Of a stretch of DNA of 5,226 nt, positions 1-5,226 are shown piece by piece. Position 1 is the stretch's first letter. Every line of letters starts with the position of its first letter. Where the stretch lies: the NCBI GenBank assembly GCA_016875975.1, contig VGOF01000118.1, positions 1 through 5,226 on the forward strand. Direction: 5' to 3'. Origin of the DNA: Chloroflexota bacterium (GTDB lineage Bacteria > Chloroflexota > Dehalococcoidia > GIF9 > UBA5629). Position numbers and translations under genes: made by a program. The notes under the pieces are model-generated. The model searched no databases, had not been told where the DNA came from, and saw only the letters and a list, made by a program, of their open reading frames with translations.

Positions 1-1
1 C

Positions 2-367
2 TCCACCAGGGCTGAGTCCGAACTATACCGTTCCTGGGGCGCCGATATAATCTTCATGACCGGCCTGCCCGAGGCCAAGCTGGCCCGAGAGGCGGAGATA
101 TGCTACGCCACCATGGCCATTGTCACCGACTACGATTGTTGGAAGGAGACCTACGCGGTAGTGACGGCGGAGATGGTGGTGGCTAATTTAAGGAAAAGTA
201 TTGAAACCGCCAAGAAGATACTCAGAGATGCGGTGACTAACCTGCCTAAATCCAGAGATTGCATTTGTCCTAAGGCCCTAGAGAATGCCATCATAACCGA
301 CCCAAAGCTGATGCCAGAGCAGGTCAAGAAAGACCTGAAGCTGATTATAGGGAAATATGTGAAGTAG
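2..367 (+). CDS. S-methyl-5'-thioadenosine phosphorylase-type protein, C-terminal part (5' end outside window)
   Basis: Phosphorolysis of methylthioadenosine (or a related purine nucleoside) to the free base and 5-methylthioribose-1-phosphate, a cytosolic step of methionine and purine salvage. The frame is open from the left edge, so the start is upstream; the 121 visible residues are about the last 40% of a roughly 290-residue family. The visible part opens with the family motif STRAES, followed by MTGLPEAKLAREAEI (visible residues 19-33) and ATMAIVTDYDCWKE (36-49). By family knowledge, the two Asp of TDYDCW (visible D43, D45) correspond to the purine-contacting Asp pair of human MTAP, which favours 6-amino purines over 6-oxo purines. 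A CxC pair (TGC at 260-262 and TGT at 266-268) lies near the C-terminus, as in some archaeal and bacterial MTAP/PNP enzymes. It ends in TAG and converges on the permease gene. Family assignment is firm; MTA versus methylthioinosine preference is inferred. Confidence 0.93.
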   Translation, partial: STRAESELYRSWGADIIFMTGLPEAKLAREAEICYATMAIVTDYDCWKETYAVVTAEMVVANLRKSIETAKKILRDAVTNLPKSRDCICPKALENAIITDPKLMPEQVKKDLKLIIGKYVK

Positions 368-429
368 GCAACAGCCGTGAGGCAACAGGCAACAGTGAGA
401 TGCAAGAGGACGAGCGACCAGCGACGAGC
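366..429. repeat. short direct repeats in convergent intergenic gap
   Basis: Three copies of AGGCAACAG lie at 366-374, 380-388 and 387-395; the last two overlap by two bases, giving a 7-bp tandem. A second pair, GACGAGC, lies at 409-415 and 423-429, again 14 bp apart, with GCGACCAGCGAC between. The first copy begins inside the TAG stop of the phosphorylase gene and the last reaches the stop codon of the permease gene. I see no coding signal in this gap and no hairpin followed by a T-run that would act as a terminator for either converging gene. It may be slippage-generated low-complexity DNA. Confidence 0.6.
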
Positions 430-1790
430 TAAATGCCTTTATGGGCAATGGCGTCCAGGCCTGTTCCCCTCTTTGCCTTCAAGTAGCGGTTCCGCACGAA
501 GTAGTATGTGATGCCCACCACCATCCAGGCGACGAACAGGATGAAGCCCAGCGGGCTTTCCATCCCCAGTGCAGCCACGAAAAAGACACCGAACAGCATG
601 GCCAGGGCTGGCAGTAACCAGAGCCAGAATCCCTTCAGCTTGAAAGATGCTCTATCATAGACGCTGGGCATCCTTCTGGGTAGGAGAAAGGCGGCGATGA
701 GTATGGGGATGAGCAAGACAATGGAGCCAATGGAGGCAGTGATGCCGAAAATGGTCAGAGATTTGGTGCCTAAAGGCATAGCCAGCAGGGAAACCAGGAA
801 CATGAACAGCAGGCCCCAGTGAGGCGTGGCGAACCGTTTACTGACTGCTGCCAGGCATTTAGGCACCACCTCGTCATCGGCAAAGACCAGGATGTAGCGG
901 GCACCGAACATGAAGGTAGCGTTCAAGGTAGTAGCCATGGCCAGTAGTCCACCACCGACAGTAAAGAAAGTGGCCAGCGGCCCAGACAAAAAGTTCCCGG
1001 CGGATACAGACAGTGGCTGGTTGGCAGTCATCTCGCAGGGAACCACACCCACATCCACCAGACCAATCAGCGTGTAGATTACAATGACGATGGGGATGGA
1101 GATGGCAAAGGACAGGGGTATATTCCTGCCTGCGTTCTTAATCTCAGCCCCCAGGTCTATGATGAAGTTAGCTCCCATATAGGCGAAGAAAAGCAAGCCT
1201 GAGGCGATAGCAATGCCCATGAATCCCTGCGAAAACATCGGGGTCAGATTGGAAATCTCGATGTTGGGCAAGCCGCCAGCGATGTAGGTGAGCAAGGCTA
1301 TCATTAAGATGACAAACATAGCCACCTGGACGCTGCCGGCAGTCCTGATGCCCACCAGATTCACCAGGAAAAAGAAGGTCAGGGCGACCACCGCCACTGC
1401 TACTCGTGATAAAGAGGGGAACAGAATTAGCAGGTAATCGGCAAAAGTATAGGCGTAGAGTGGCAGCCCTCCCAGCAATATCCCCATCATAATTCCCCAA
1501 ACTCCCAGGAATCCCCAGAAGGGAGAGAATATGCGGCTGGGGTATCTGAAGCTGCCGCCCACTGTGGGCAAGGCCGAGGCTAACATGCCCAGAGGGATGA
1601 TGGCAAAGACCATGGGCAAGGCGGCTATGAGGAAGGCGATAGGGACTGCGGCACCGCACATGCCGATGGCCATGCCGGTGAGGGCAAAGATGCCAGCGCC
1701 GATTATGCCACCTACTTCTATGGATACCGTATCCAGCAGCCCCAGCTCTCTCTTAAGCCCCAGTTCAGACGTTTCCGCAGTCTTTGCCAT
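429..1790 (-). CDS. APC-superfamily amino acid permease
   Basis: Cytoplasmic-membrane transporter, probably importing an amino acid by ion symport or exchange. The 453-residue length and about 12 hydrophobic segments (roughly 21-41, 47-72, 91-120, 130-147, 155-172, 191-212, 227-249, 270-295, 325-340, 345-370, 387-408, 412-432) fit the LeuT-fold APC family. Segment 1 carries the glycine-rich unwound stretch GGIIGAGIFALTG (27-39), which in the family binds the amino acid backbone. The end of segment 6 reads GAEIKNAGRNIP (214-225), the counterpart of the usual E-E-x-K-N-P-x-R-x-I-P signature with the first Glu and the Pro changed. The ATG start is backed by a good ribosome binding site. It is the last gene of the minus-strand operon, 28 nt after the PLP enzyme gene. 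The substrate cannot be read from sequence; the adjacent PLP enzyme suggests an amino acid which that enzyme degrades. Confidence 0.92.
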   Translation of the reverse strand: MAKTAETSELGLKRELGLLDTVSIEVGGIIGAGIFALTGMAIGMCGAAVPIAFLIAALPMVFAIIPLGMLASALPTVGGSFRYPSRIFSPFWGFLGVWGIMMGILLGGLPLYAYTFADYLLILFPSLSRVAVAVVALTFFFLVNLVGIRTAGSVQVAMFVILMIALLTYIAGGLPNIEISNLTPMFSQGFMGIAIASGLLFFAYMGANFIIDLGAEIKNAGRNIPLSFAISIPIVIVIYTLIGLVDVGVVPCEMTANQPLSVSAGNFLSGPLATFFTVGGGLLAMATTLNATFMFGARYILVFADDEVVPKCLAAVSKRFATPHWGLLFMFLVSLLAMPLGTKSLTIFGITASIGSIVLLIPILIAAFLLPRRMPSVYDRASFKLKGFWLWLLPALAMLFGVFFVAALGMESPLGFILFVAWMVVGITYYFVRNRYLKAKRGTGLDAIAHKGI

Positions 1791-1795
1791 AGTGC

Positions 1796-1802
1796 CACCT
1801 CT
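1796..1802 (-). promoter_or_regulatory. Shine-Dalgarno site of the permease gene
   Basis: On the minus strand the sequence AGAGGTG sits 5 nt before the ATG at 1790. It is the only strong ribosome binding site among the four operon genes. It fixes the permease start and implies independent re-initiation in the 28-nt gap after the upstream stop codon. Confidence 0.75.
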
Positions 1803-1818
1803 TCACGCGTGATATGTG

Positions 1819-2934
1819 CTAGATATAGGGAATCATGTTGGTCTGAAAAACATCATGGAATGACCCGGGCAATTTGGTATAGTCATGGTCCTGCTTAACG
1901 ATGGTGGTGAGGTCAACCGAGCTGTAAGTGTGCCAGAAAAGGATAGGTGTGTTGCCGAGTTCCCTGTGTTTCTTGACAAAGTCCAGCAGGGCAGCAAAAG
2001 CTTTGGCAGTGTAGGTCAGGTCTAATTCTACGTTTTCGGTCCTGGCAATAAGGCCCAGGGCTTCCTTGCCCTGGGACGTAGCAAAGCCATAGCCTTCGCC
2101 AAAGAAATCGTGAACTACGTGTATGTCTTTCTCGCTAAAACTGATGTCGGGTACCGCCTTGTCATGTCTCCTCATCAAGCTGATGACGCTGTTGGCCAGC
2201 TTGGCCGTGTTTTTCTCGTTGGCTAACCAGTGGTAAGCAACCCTGACGCCTATTACCGTCGATTTCAAACCCGCCAGCCTGCAGCCCACCATCAGCCCGG
2301 CCAGTGTTCCCTTGGAACCTAAGGCTAGGAAGATGTATTTCGGTTCGGGGAGCTGGCCAGATTCTATCTGGTTTTTCAACTCAAAGGCAGCGTTTACGAA
2401 GCCCAGGGCACCCAGTGGCGATGAGCCACCAGTGGGCACGAAATGAAGCCCTGGCCTGGTCAGAAAGTAACCGATGGTCCTCAAACCCGCACCAAAGGTA
2501 TTGTGGGCGCGGCAAATCTCGGCTCCGAAGTGGTGAAATAGGAGCAGGTTCTCCTGCACGTGCGCCGTAACCGGCTGGTCAACCAGCACCAGCAGCGTGT
2601 CCAGACCCAGCCGCCTGCCGTGAATGGTCGTTGCCAGGCCATGGTTGGTGCCGATTCCGCCGAAGGTGATAATCGTCTTTCGCTTCAGCCGTAGCGCCTC
2701 GGGAAGTATGAACTCCAGCTTCCTGACCTTGTTCCCGCCGTATGCGTCAGATGACTTATCATCCTGCTTAATCCAGATGTTCTGGTGGCCGATTTCCTTC
2801 CCCAGTTTCTCCAGCTTTCGCACCGGCGTGGGGAAATTGCCCAGTGATTGCCAGGCGATGTGGCCTTTCAGGGCAGGATACTTCTGGAACAGCAACGGTT
2901 CTATGGAATCACCTCTCGATTTCAAAACCGGCAT
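1819..2934 (-). CDS. PLP-dependent enzyme, ACC deaminase / D-cysteine desulfhydrase family (COG2515-like)
   Basis: Cytosolic fold-type II PLP enzyme; relatives deaminate D-cysteine or 1-aminocyclopropane-1-carboxylate to a keto acid, ammonia and, for cysteine, sulfide. Numbered from the ATG at 2934 (371 residues), the PLP-lysine motif is GGNKVRKLEF with K69 the likely Schiff-base lysine. GGIGTNHG (92-99) replaces the usual G-x-Q-S-N-(H/Q). PTGGSSPLGALGF (167-179) matches the family's mid-domain loop. GSKGTLAGL (206-214) is the phosphate-binding loop, with Lys in place of a Gly. LTYTAKAF (306-313) corresponds to P-V-Y-T-G-K-A-M, and HTYSS (335-339) to H-T-G-G. An in-frame GTG at 2988 would add 18 residues, but that stretch lies inside the cluster-binding codons of the upstream gene. 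The ATG, 19 nt after the upstream stop, is preferred although neither start has a clear Shine-Dalgarno. Family call is firm; substrate is unknown because several active-site positions differ. Confidence 0.87.
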   Translation of the reverse strand: MPVLKSRGDSIEPLLFQKYPALKGHIAWQSLGNFPTPVRKLEKLGKEIGHQNIWIKQDDKSSDAYGGNKVRKLEFILPEALRLKRKTIITFGGIGTNHGLATTIHGRRLGLDTLLVLVDQPVTAHVQENLLLFHHFGAEICRAHNTFGAGLRTIGYFLTRPGLHFVPTGGSSPLGALGFVNAAFELKNQIESGQLPEPKYIFLALGSKGTLAGLMVGCRLAGLKSTVIGVRVAYHWLANEKNTAKLANSVISLMRRHDKAVPDISFSEKDIHVVHDFFGEGYGFATSQGKEALGLIARTENVELDLTYTAKAFAALLDFVKKHRELGNTPILFWHTYSSVDLTTIVKQDHDYTKLPGSFHDVFQTNMIPYI

Positions 2935-2953
2935 TCTAACGTTGCTATGGCAA

Positions 2954-3667
2954 TCACTTCTTACGCCCGAAGGGGCAGATATTGACACACATGCCGCAGG
3001 CTTCTGCGCCGGCCTTGCGCTTCTGCTCCTGGAACAGGTAGCGGGAGCATTTGCTTGCGTCCATCCTGGCCTCTCGCGGCTCTGAAGGAGAGAAGTGCTT
3101 ACCGGTAAAGGCGCCGACAGGGCAGTTATCCACGCACAGGGTGCAGCTGCCGCATCCCTTGCCGCTGAATGGCTTGTCTGGTTCCAGGGGAGCGTCTGTG
3201 AGCACGGTGCCCCACCTGACTCTGGTGCCCCGGTCTGGAGTAACCAACAGGCAGCTTTTGCCTATCCAGCCCAGGCCCGCCAGTCTGGCCCCAATCTTAT
3301 GCGAGAAAAGCCCGCAGAGGTTAGCGGGGTCAACTGTGTGGCTGGCGGGAACCTGGAGTGCCCTGTATCCCTGGCCTTCGATTGTGTGGCTTAGACGTAT
3401 TGCGATGCTGTTTATGAGAGGGTTAATAACCTCGTAGACGTGGAACCAGTAATTCTTCAGGGCGTTGCTATCGCCCTGTACTGCGATCCCATCCACAATA
3501 CCGTTCAGCAAGGGTACTCCTATGGAAACCGCCAGCGGGTATTGTGCCATCAGCTTCCTTTCATAGGCTGTTACCTCGCCCCGGTTTGCAGGTGAAAGGT
3601 CGGCGATACCGAAGTAAGCCGCACCTGTAACCCGTGCCTCCTTTTCCAGCCTTCTTCTCAAGCTCAT
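2954..3667 (-). CDS. short double-[4Fe-4S] protein, QueG/COG1600-like
   Basis: Likely cytosolic redox protein. From the ATG at 3667 it has 237 residues. The middle contains FSHKIGARLAGLGWIGKSCL and then RVRWGTVLTDAPL, closely resembling the catalytic-domain core of epoxyqueuosine reductase (QueG), a cobalamin enzyme. The C-terminus carries CGSCTLCVDNCP (C172, C175, C178, C182), a lone Cys in KCSRYL (C207), and CGMCVNICP (C224, C227, C231): eight cysteines, enough for two [4Fe-4S] clusters in the QueG arrangement. It stops six residues after the last cysteine, so the helical-repeat tail of full QueG (total around 310-380 residues) is absent. The start is chosen because it lies 5 nt after the peptidase stop; the frame extends 81 nt further up, but inside the peptidase gene. 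TTAGG directly before ATG is too close for normal initiation, so translational coupling is likely. The tRNA-modification role is doubtful given the length and operon context. Confidence 0.83.
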   Translation of the reverse strand: MSLRRRLEKEARVTGAAYFGIADLSPANRGEVTAYERKLMAQYPLAVSIGVPLLNGIVDGIAVQGDSNALKNYWFHVYEVINPLINSIAIRLSHTIEGQGYRALQVPASHTVDPANLCGLFSHKIGARLAGLGWIGKSCLLVTPDRGTRVRWGTVLTDAPLEPDKPFSGKGCGSCTLCVDNCPVGAFTGKHFSPSEPREARMDASKCSRYLFQEQKRKAGAEACGMCVNICPFGRKK

Positions 3668-3672
3668 CCTAA

Positions 3673-4551
3673 TTATCTTGTAGTTGTTTGCAGGCTGTCG
3701 AGAAGAATTTCCAGTGCTATCATGTGCACCTTCAGCCTGTCTTCCCAATCAAGCTTAGTAGGTGTCTCAATGGTGTAGACCTTACTGCTGTTGTTGAGGC
3801 GGAAATAGTTGGTGATGCTCAGTTGACCTGTCAATTTCATGTACCACAGCCCCCACAGCGGAGCATTGACCAAACCATCGTCGGTCTTCAAGATAATCAT
3901 ATTCACATCTTGCTCGATAGGATAGCCCAGGCCTCTTACAGTGTTAATCAGCTTTCTGCTAAGCCAGGTATCGGGATTGGCATACTGGTACATGTAAAAG
4001 CCTTTAGCATTAGGGTCTTCGTGGTCATCGATGATGAGGTCATATCTCTTGCCGCTGGCAAAGTCCCTGATGATAGCGGACTCCTGGCATTTGAATGTGG
4101 CGAAGTCTCTGTTGACATCGCGTCCTTCCTGGTTGAAGCGCACGTCATGGCTCCAGCCCCAGGGGTTGACAATTGGGATGATGTCGAAGGCTATGCTTCC
4201 GTATTCGTGCGGGTTCTTGGCCAGCATCTCCACCATCTGCACCATGACCTCCACGCCAGCAGGCTCATTGCCGTGAATGCCACCGCTTAGCAGGGCTTTG
4301 CGCTTGATGACCGCCGGCGAAAAAGAGACTACCCATACAGGTGCTTGATATGTTCCGTAGCTTACCTGTCCAATTGTCTTCATGCTCAGGCTGTCGCAGG
4401 ATGAGACGGCGGTGGCCAGGCGGCTTTGTACGGCGGAAACATCTCTGACTAAAGGCAGAGTCTCGGGGAGGCTCTCCTTGTGCCCACTGGCGCAGGACAA
4501 TGACAGTAGCAGCAAGATGCCCAGAGCCAGGATGAACCACTTGCGCTTCAT
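3673..4551 (-). CDS. exported M14-type zinc carboxypeptidase / deacylase, probable lipoprotein
   Basis: Predicted extracytoplasmic metallohydrolase removing a C-terminal residue or cleaving an acyl-amino acid. The 292-residue protein starts with MKRKW and a hydrophobic stretch (6-19) ending in LSLSC, so C20 may be lipidated; the lipobox is imperfect (Ser at -3), and simple signal-peptidase cleavage is the alternative. The M14 zinc and catalytic set is visible: HGNE (H93, E96) in LSGGIHGNEPAG, the third ligand H177 in IIDDHEDP, NPWGW (129-133), GRDVNRDF (143-150) with the Asn-Arg pair that binds the substrate carboxylate in carboxypeptidases, and E262 in YTIETPT as general base. The compact size and HGNE-PAG style resemble the succinylglutamate desuccinylase/aspartoacylase-like side of M14. 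It is the first gene of the operon, preceded by a weak purine-rich AGAAGA. Substrate is not determinable. Confidence 0.88.
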   Translation of the reverse strand: MKRKWFILALGILLLLSLSCASGHKESLPETLPLVRDVSAVQSRLATAVSSCDSLSMKTIGQVSYGTYQAPVWVVSFSPAVIKRKALLSGGIHGNEPAGVEVMVQMVEMLAKNPHEYGSIAFDIIPIVNPWGWSHDVRFNQEGRDVNRDFATFKCQESAIIRDFASGKRYDLIIDDHEDPNAKGFYMYQYANPDTWLSRKLINTVRGLGYPIEQDVNMIILKTDDGLVNAPLWGLWYMKLTGQLSITNYFRLNNSSKVYTIETPTKLDWEDRLKVHMIALEILLDSLQTTTR

Positions 4552-4600
4552 ACGTCTTCTGCCGTGCCCAAGTCAAAACAACTGGGAATAACCACAGGTC

Positions 4601-4621
4601 GGTGCCCGGTATTAAGGCACC
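4601..4621 (-). other. small hairpin in peptidase leader
   Basis: GGTGCC at 4601-4606 and GGCACC at 4616-4621 are perfect inverted repeats around a 9-nt loop. If transcription starts near 4630, this hairpin forms almost at the 5' end of the operon mRNA, about 50 nt before the ATG. There is no T-run after it, so it is not a terminator. A 5' stabilising stem or chance are both possible. Confidence 0.35.
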
Positions 4622-4636
4622 TCGGGGCTGGCATTG

Positions 4637-4665
4637 ATTGTAACAAGCCATGCCAAAGCTTGCAA
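4637..4665 (-). promoter_or_regulatory. candidate sigma70-type promoter for the minus-strand operon
   Basis: Read on the minus strand, TTGCAA (4665-4660) is followed after 17 nt by TACAAT (4642-4637): 4 of 6 and 5 of 6 matches to the consensus with ideal spacing. Transcription would start near 4630, giving a leader of about 79 nt before the peptidase ATG. The -35 lies within the 8-bp palindrome CTTGCAAG (4659-4666). Promoter identity is inferred from sequence alone. Confidence 0.42.
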
Positions 4666-4667
4666 GG

Positions 4668-4700
4668 GAATTTTACAATTCGGAAGGTATTCTTTAGAAT
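4668..4700. promoter_or_regulatory. two small dyads over the promoter, possible operators
   Basis: GAATT-ttac-AATTC (4668-4681) spans the plus-strand -35 box, and ATTCT-TT-AGAAT (4689-4700) spans its -10 box. Both have perfect 5-bp arms. They are short and AT-rich, so chance is a real alternative. Their position would suit a repressor of the MetE-like gene. No known operator consensus was recognised. Confidence 0.25.
4672..4700 (+). promoter_or_regulatory. candidate sigma70-type promoter for the MetE-like gene
   Basis: TTTACA (4672-4677) and TAGAAT (4695-4700), each one mismatch from consensus, are separated by exactly 17 nt. The start site would fall around 4706-4708, only 5-7 nt before the ATG at 4713, so the mRNA would be nearly leaderless. 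This agrees with the absence of a Shine-Dalgarno sequence close to that ATG (the purine-rich GGAAGG at 4682-4687 is too far). Its -35 is 6 bp from that of the opposing promoter. Confidence 0.45.
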
Positions 4701-4712
4701 TAGCTGAATCAC

Positions 4713-5226
4713 ATGAAAGTCGAATTCAGTTGTCTGCCCACAGCTATAGGCAGCATGCCTCACACCGACCCAAAGGAGGCGTGTTCTGTTGTGGCCAGGT
4801 ACTTGCGAGCCGTCCCGCACTGGCCACAACTGCCCAGGCGCTCACAACTTGAAAACATGTATGTCCAGTTCAGCGAGGGCTTCCCCGGCCTGGTGCGAGA
4901 GGGAACCAAGCTTTTCGTGGAACGCACCGATGAATTCGATGTCCAGTTGGAGCAACTTTACACCGCTGCATCGGACAATAAAGCCGATGATTATGGTATC
5001 AGTGATAAGTATGCTGCCGGTTTGCATGCCCTGGCAGATGCTAAGTTACAGACACCGAAAGCCATTAAAGGGCAGATAACCGGCCCGATTAGCTGGGGGC
5101 TATGCGCCACCGACCGGCAACAACGGGGCATTCTTTATGATGACCTGCTAGCGGAGACACTGGCCAAATTCCTGCGATTAAAAGCTACGTGGCAGGAGAG
5201 ATTCCTGAAGGCTATCTCGCCCCACA
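4713..5226 (+). CDS. methionine synthase (MetE / UROD-fold) family protein, N-terminal part (3' end outside window)
   Basis: The frame stays open from ATG 4713 to the right edge (171 codons visible). The start is followed at once by MKVEFSCLPTAIGSMPHTDP (residues 1-20), typical of short MetE-like proteins annotated as methionine synthase or uroporphyrinogen-decarboxylase-like. Next come WPQLPRRSQLENMYVQFSEG (37-56), DYGISDKYAAGLHAL (93-107) and IKGQITGPISWG (118-129), which matches the family's Q-x-T-G-P segment. Such proteins are usually about 340-380 residues, correspond to the catalytic C-terminal barrel of MetE, and lack its N-terminal half. They are expected to move a methyl group to a thiol using zinc; the zinc ligands would lie in the unseen part. 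The gene is divergent from the peptidase operon across 161 nt. A later in-frame ATG at 4857 (M49) is rejected as a start because conserved sequence precedes it. The exact methyl donor and acceptor are unknown. Confidence 0.87.
   Translation, partial: MKVEFSCLPTAIGSMPHTDPKEACSVVARYLRAVPHWPQLPRRSQLENMYVQFSEGFPGLVREGTKLFVERTDEFDVQLEQLYTAASDNKADDYGISDKYAAGLHALADAKLQTPKAIKGQITGPISWGLCATDRQQRGILYDDLLAETLAKFLRLKATWQERFLKAISPH

Noticed and set aside
366..429. CRISPR-like or attachment-site reading of the small repeats
   Set aside because: Units are 7-9 bp and partly overlapping, without spacers or a neighbouring integrase or cas gene.
1168..1659. 163-codon minus-strand frame inside the permease gene
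   Set aside because: Out-of-frame shadow rich in Arg, His, Ser and Pro; the permease frame has clear membrane segments and motifs.
2935..2988. GTG start at 2988 giving a PLP enzyme longer by 18 residues
   Set aside because: The extra stretch overlaps the last [4Fe-4S] motif codons of the upstream gene, has no Shine-Dalgarno, and does not look like family N-terminal sequence. ATG 2934 is preferred, though not proven.
3668..3748. 27-residue N-terminal extension of the Fe-S protein
   Set aside because: It lies within the end of the peptidase gene; ATG 3667, 5 nt after the peptidase stop, gives a normal family N-terminus.
3688..4290. 200-codon plus-strand reading frame opposite the peptidase gene
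   Set aside because: Antisense shadow: the opposite strand encodes a complete M14 enzyme with all catalytic residues.
4601..4621. Hairpin as a transcription terminator or attenuator
   Set aside because: The stem is only 6 bp and no T-run follows on either strand.
4548..4829. Minus-strand frame of 93 codons across the divergent intergenic region
   Set aside because: It overlaps both the MetE-like N-terminus and the promoters, with no recognisable protein features.
4789..5079. Alternative plus-strand reading frame of 96 codons
   Set aside because: Out-of-frame shadow of the MetE-like gene, low-complexity composition and no family resemblance.
4857..5226. ATG 4857 as start of the MetE-like gene
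   Set aside because: Forty-eight upstream in-frame codons from ATG 4713 carry conserved family motifs (GSMPHTDP, WPQLPRRS).

Overview
The window reads as bacterial chromosome, densely coded and of moderate GC. Every gene looks like a metabolic housekeeping or amino-acid-handling gene. No phage, transposon, CRISPR, tRNA or rRNA signal was found. The family mix (hexameric MTA phosphorylase-type protein, short QueG-like Fe-S protein, short MetE-type protein) would suit an anaerobe, perhaps a Chloroflexota/Dehalococcoidia-type lineage. That taxonomic guess is weak and rests only on gene style.

Layout from left to right. (1) Positions 2-367, plus strand: the last 121 codons of an S-methyl-5'-thioadenosine phosphorylase-type gene. 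(2) Positions 368-428: a short gap between convergent genes, filled with small direct repeats. (3) Positions 4551 down to 429, minus strand: four genes in one direction with gaps of only 5, 19 and 28 nt, very likely one operon. In transcription order they are an exported M14-type zinc peptidase with a lipoprotein-like signal, a short double-[4Fe-4S] protein related to the QueG/COG1600 family, a PLP enzyme of the ACC deaminase/D-cysteine desulfhydrase family, and an APC-superfamily amino acid permease. (4) Positions 4552-4712: a divergent intergenic region holding a back-to-back pair of sigma70-like promoters and small palindromes. (5) Positions 4713 to the right edge, plus strand: the first 171 codons of a short methionine synthase (MetE/UROD-fold) family protein, cut off by the window.

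Inferred working picture: the operon could couple extracytoplasmic amide or peptide trimming, uptake of an amino acid, and PLP-dependent breakdown of it, with an Fe-S redox protein of unknown partner. The flanking genes (MTA salvage and a methionine-synthase-like methyltransferase) give the neighbourhood a sulfur-amino-acid flavour. This link is inferred from proximity only. No clearly new system is visible. The items most worth a second look are the altered active-site motifs of the PLP enzyme, the truncated QueG-like protein in an amino acid operon, and the near-leaderless start of the MetE-like gene.
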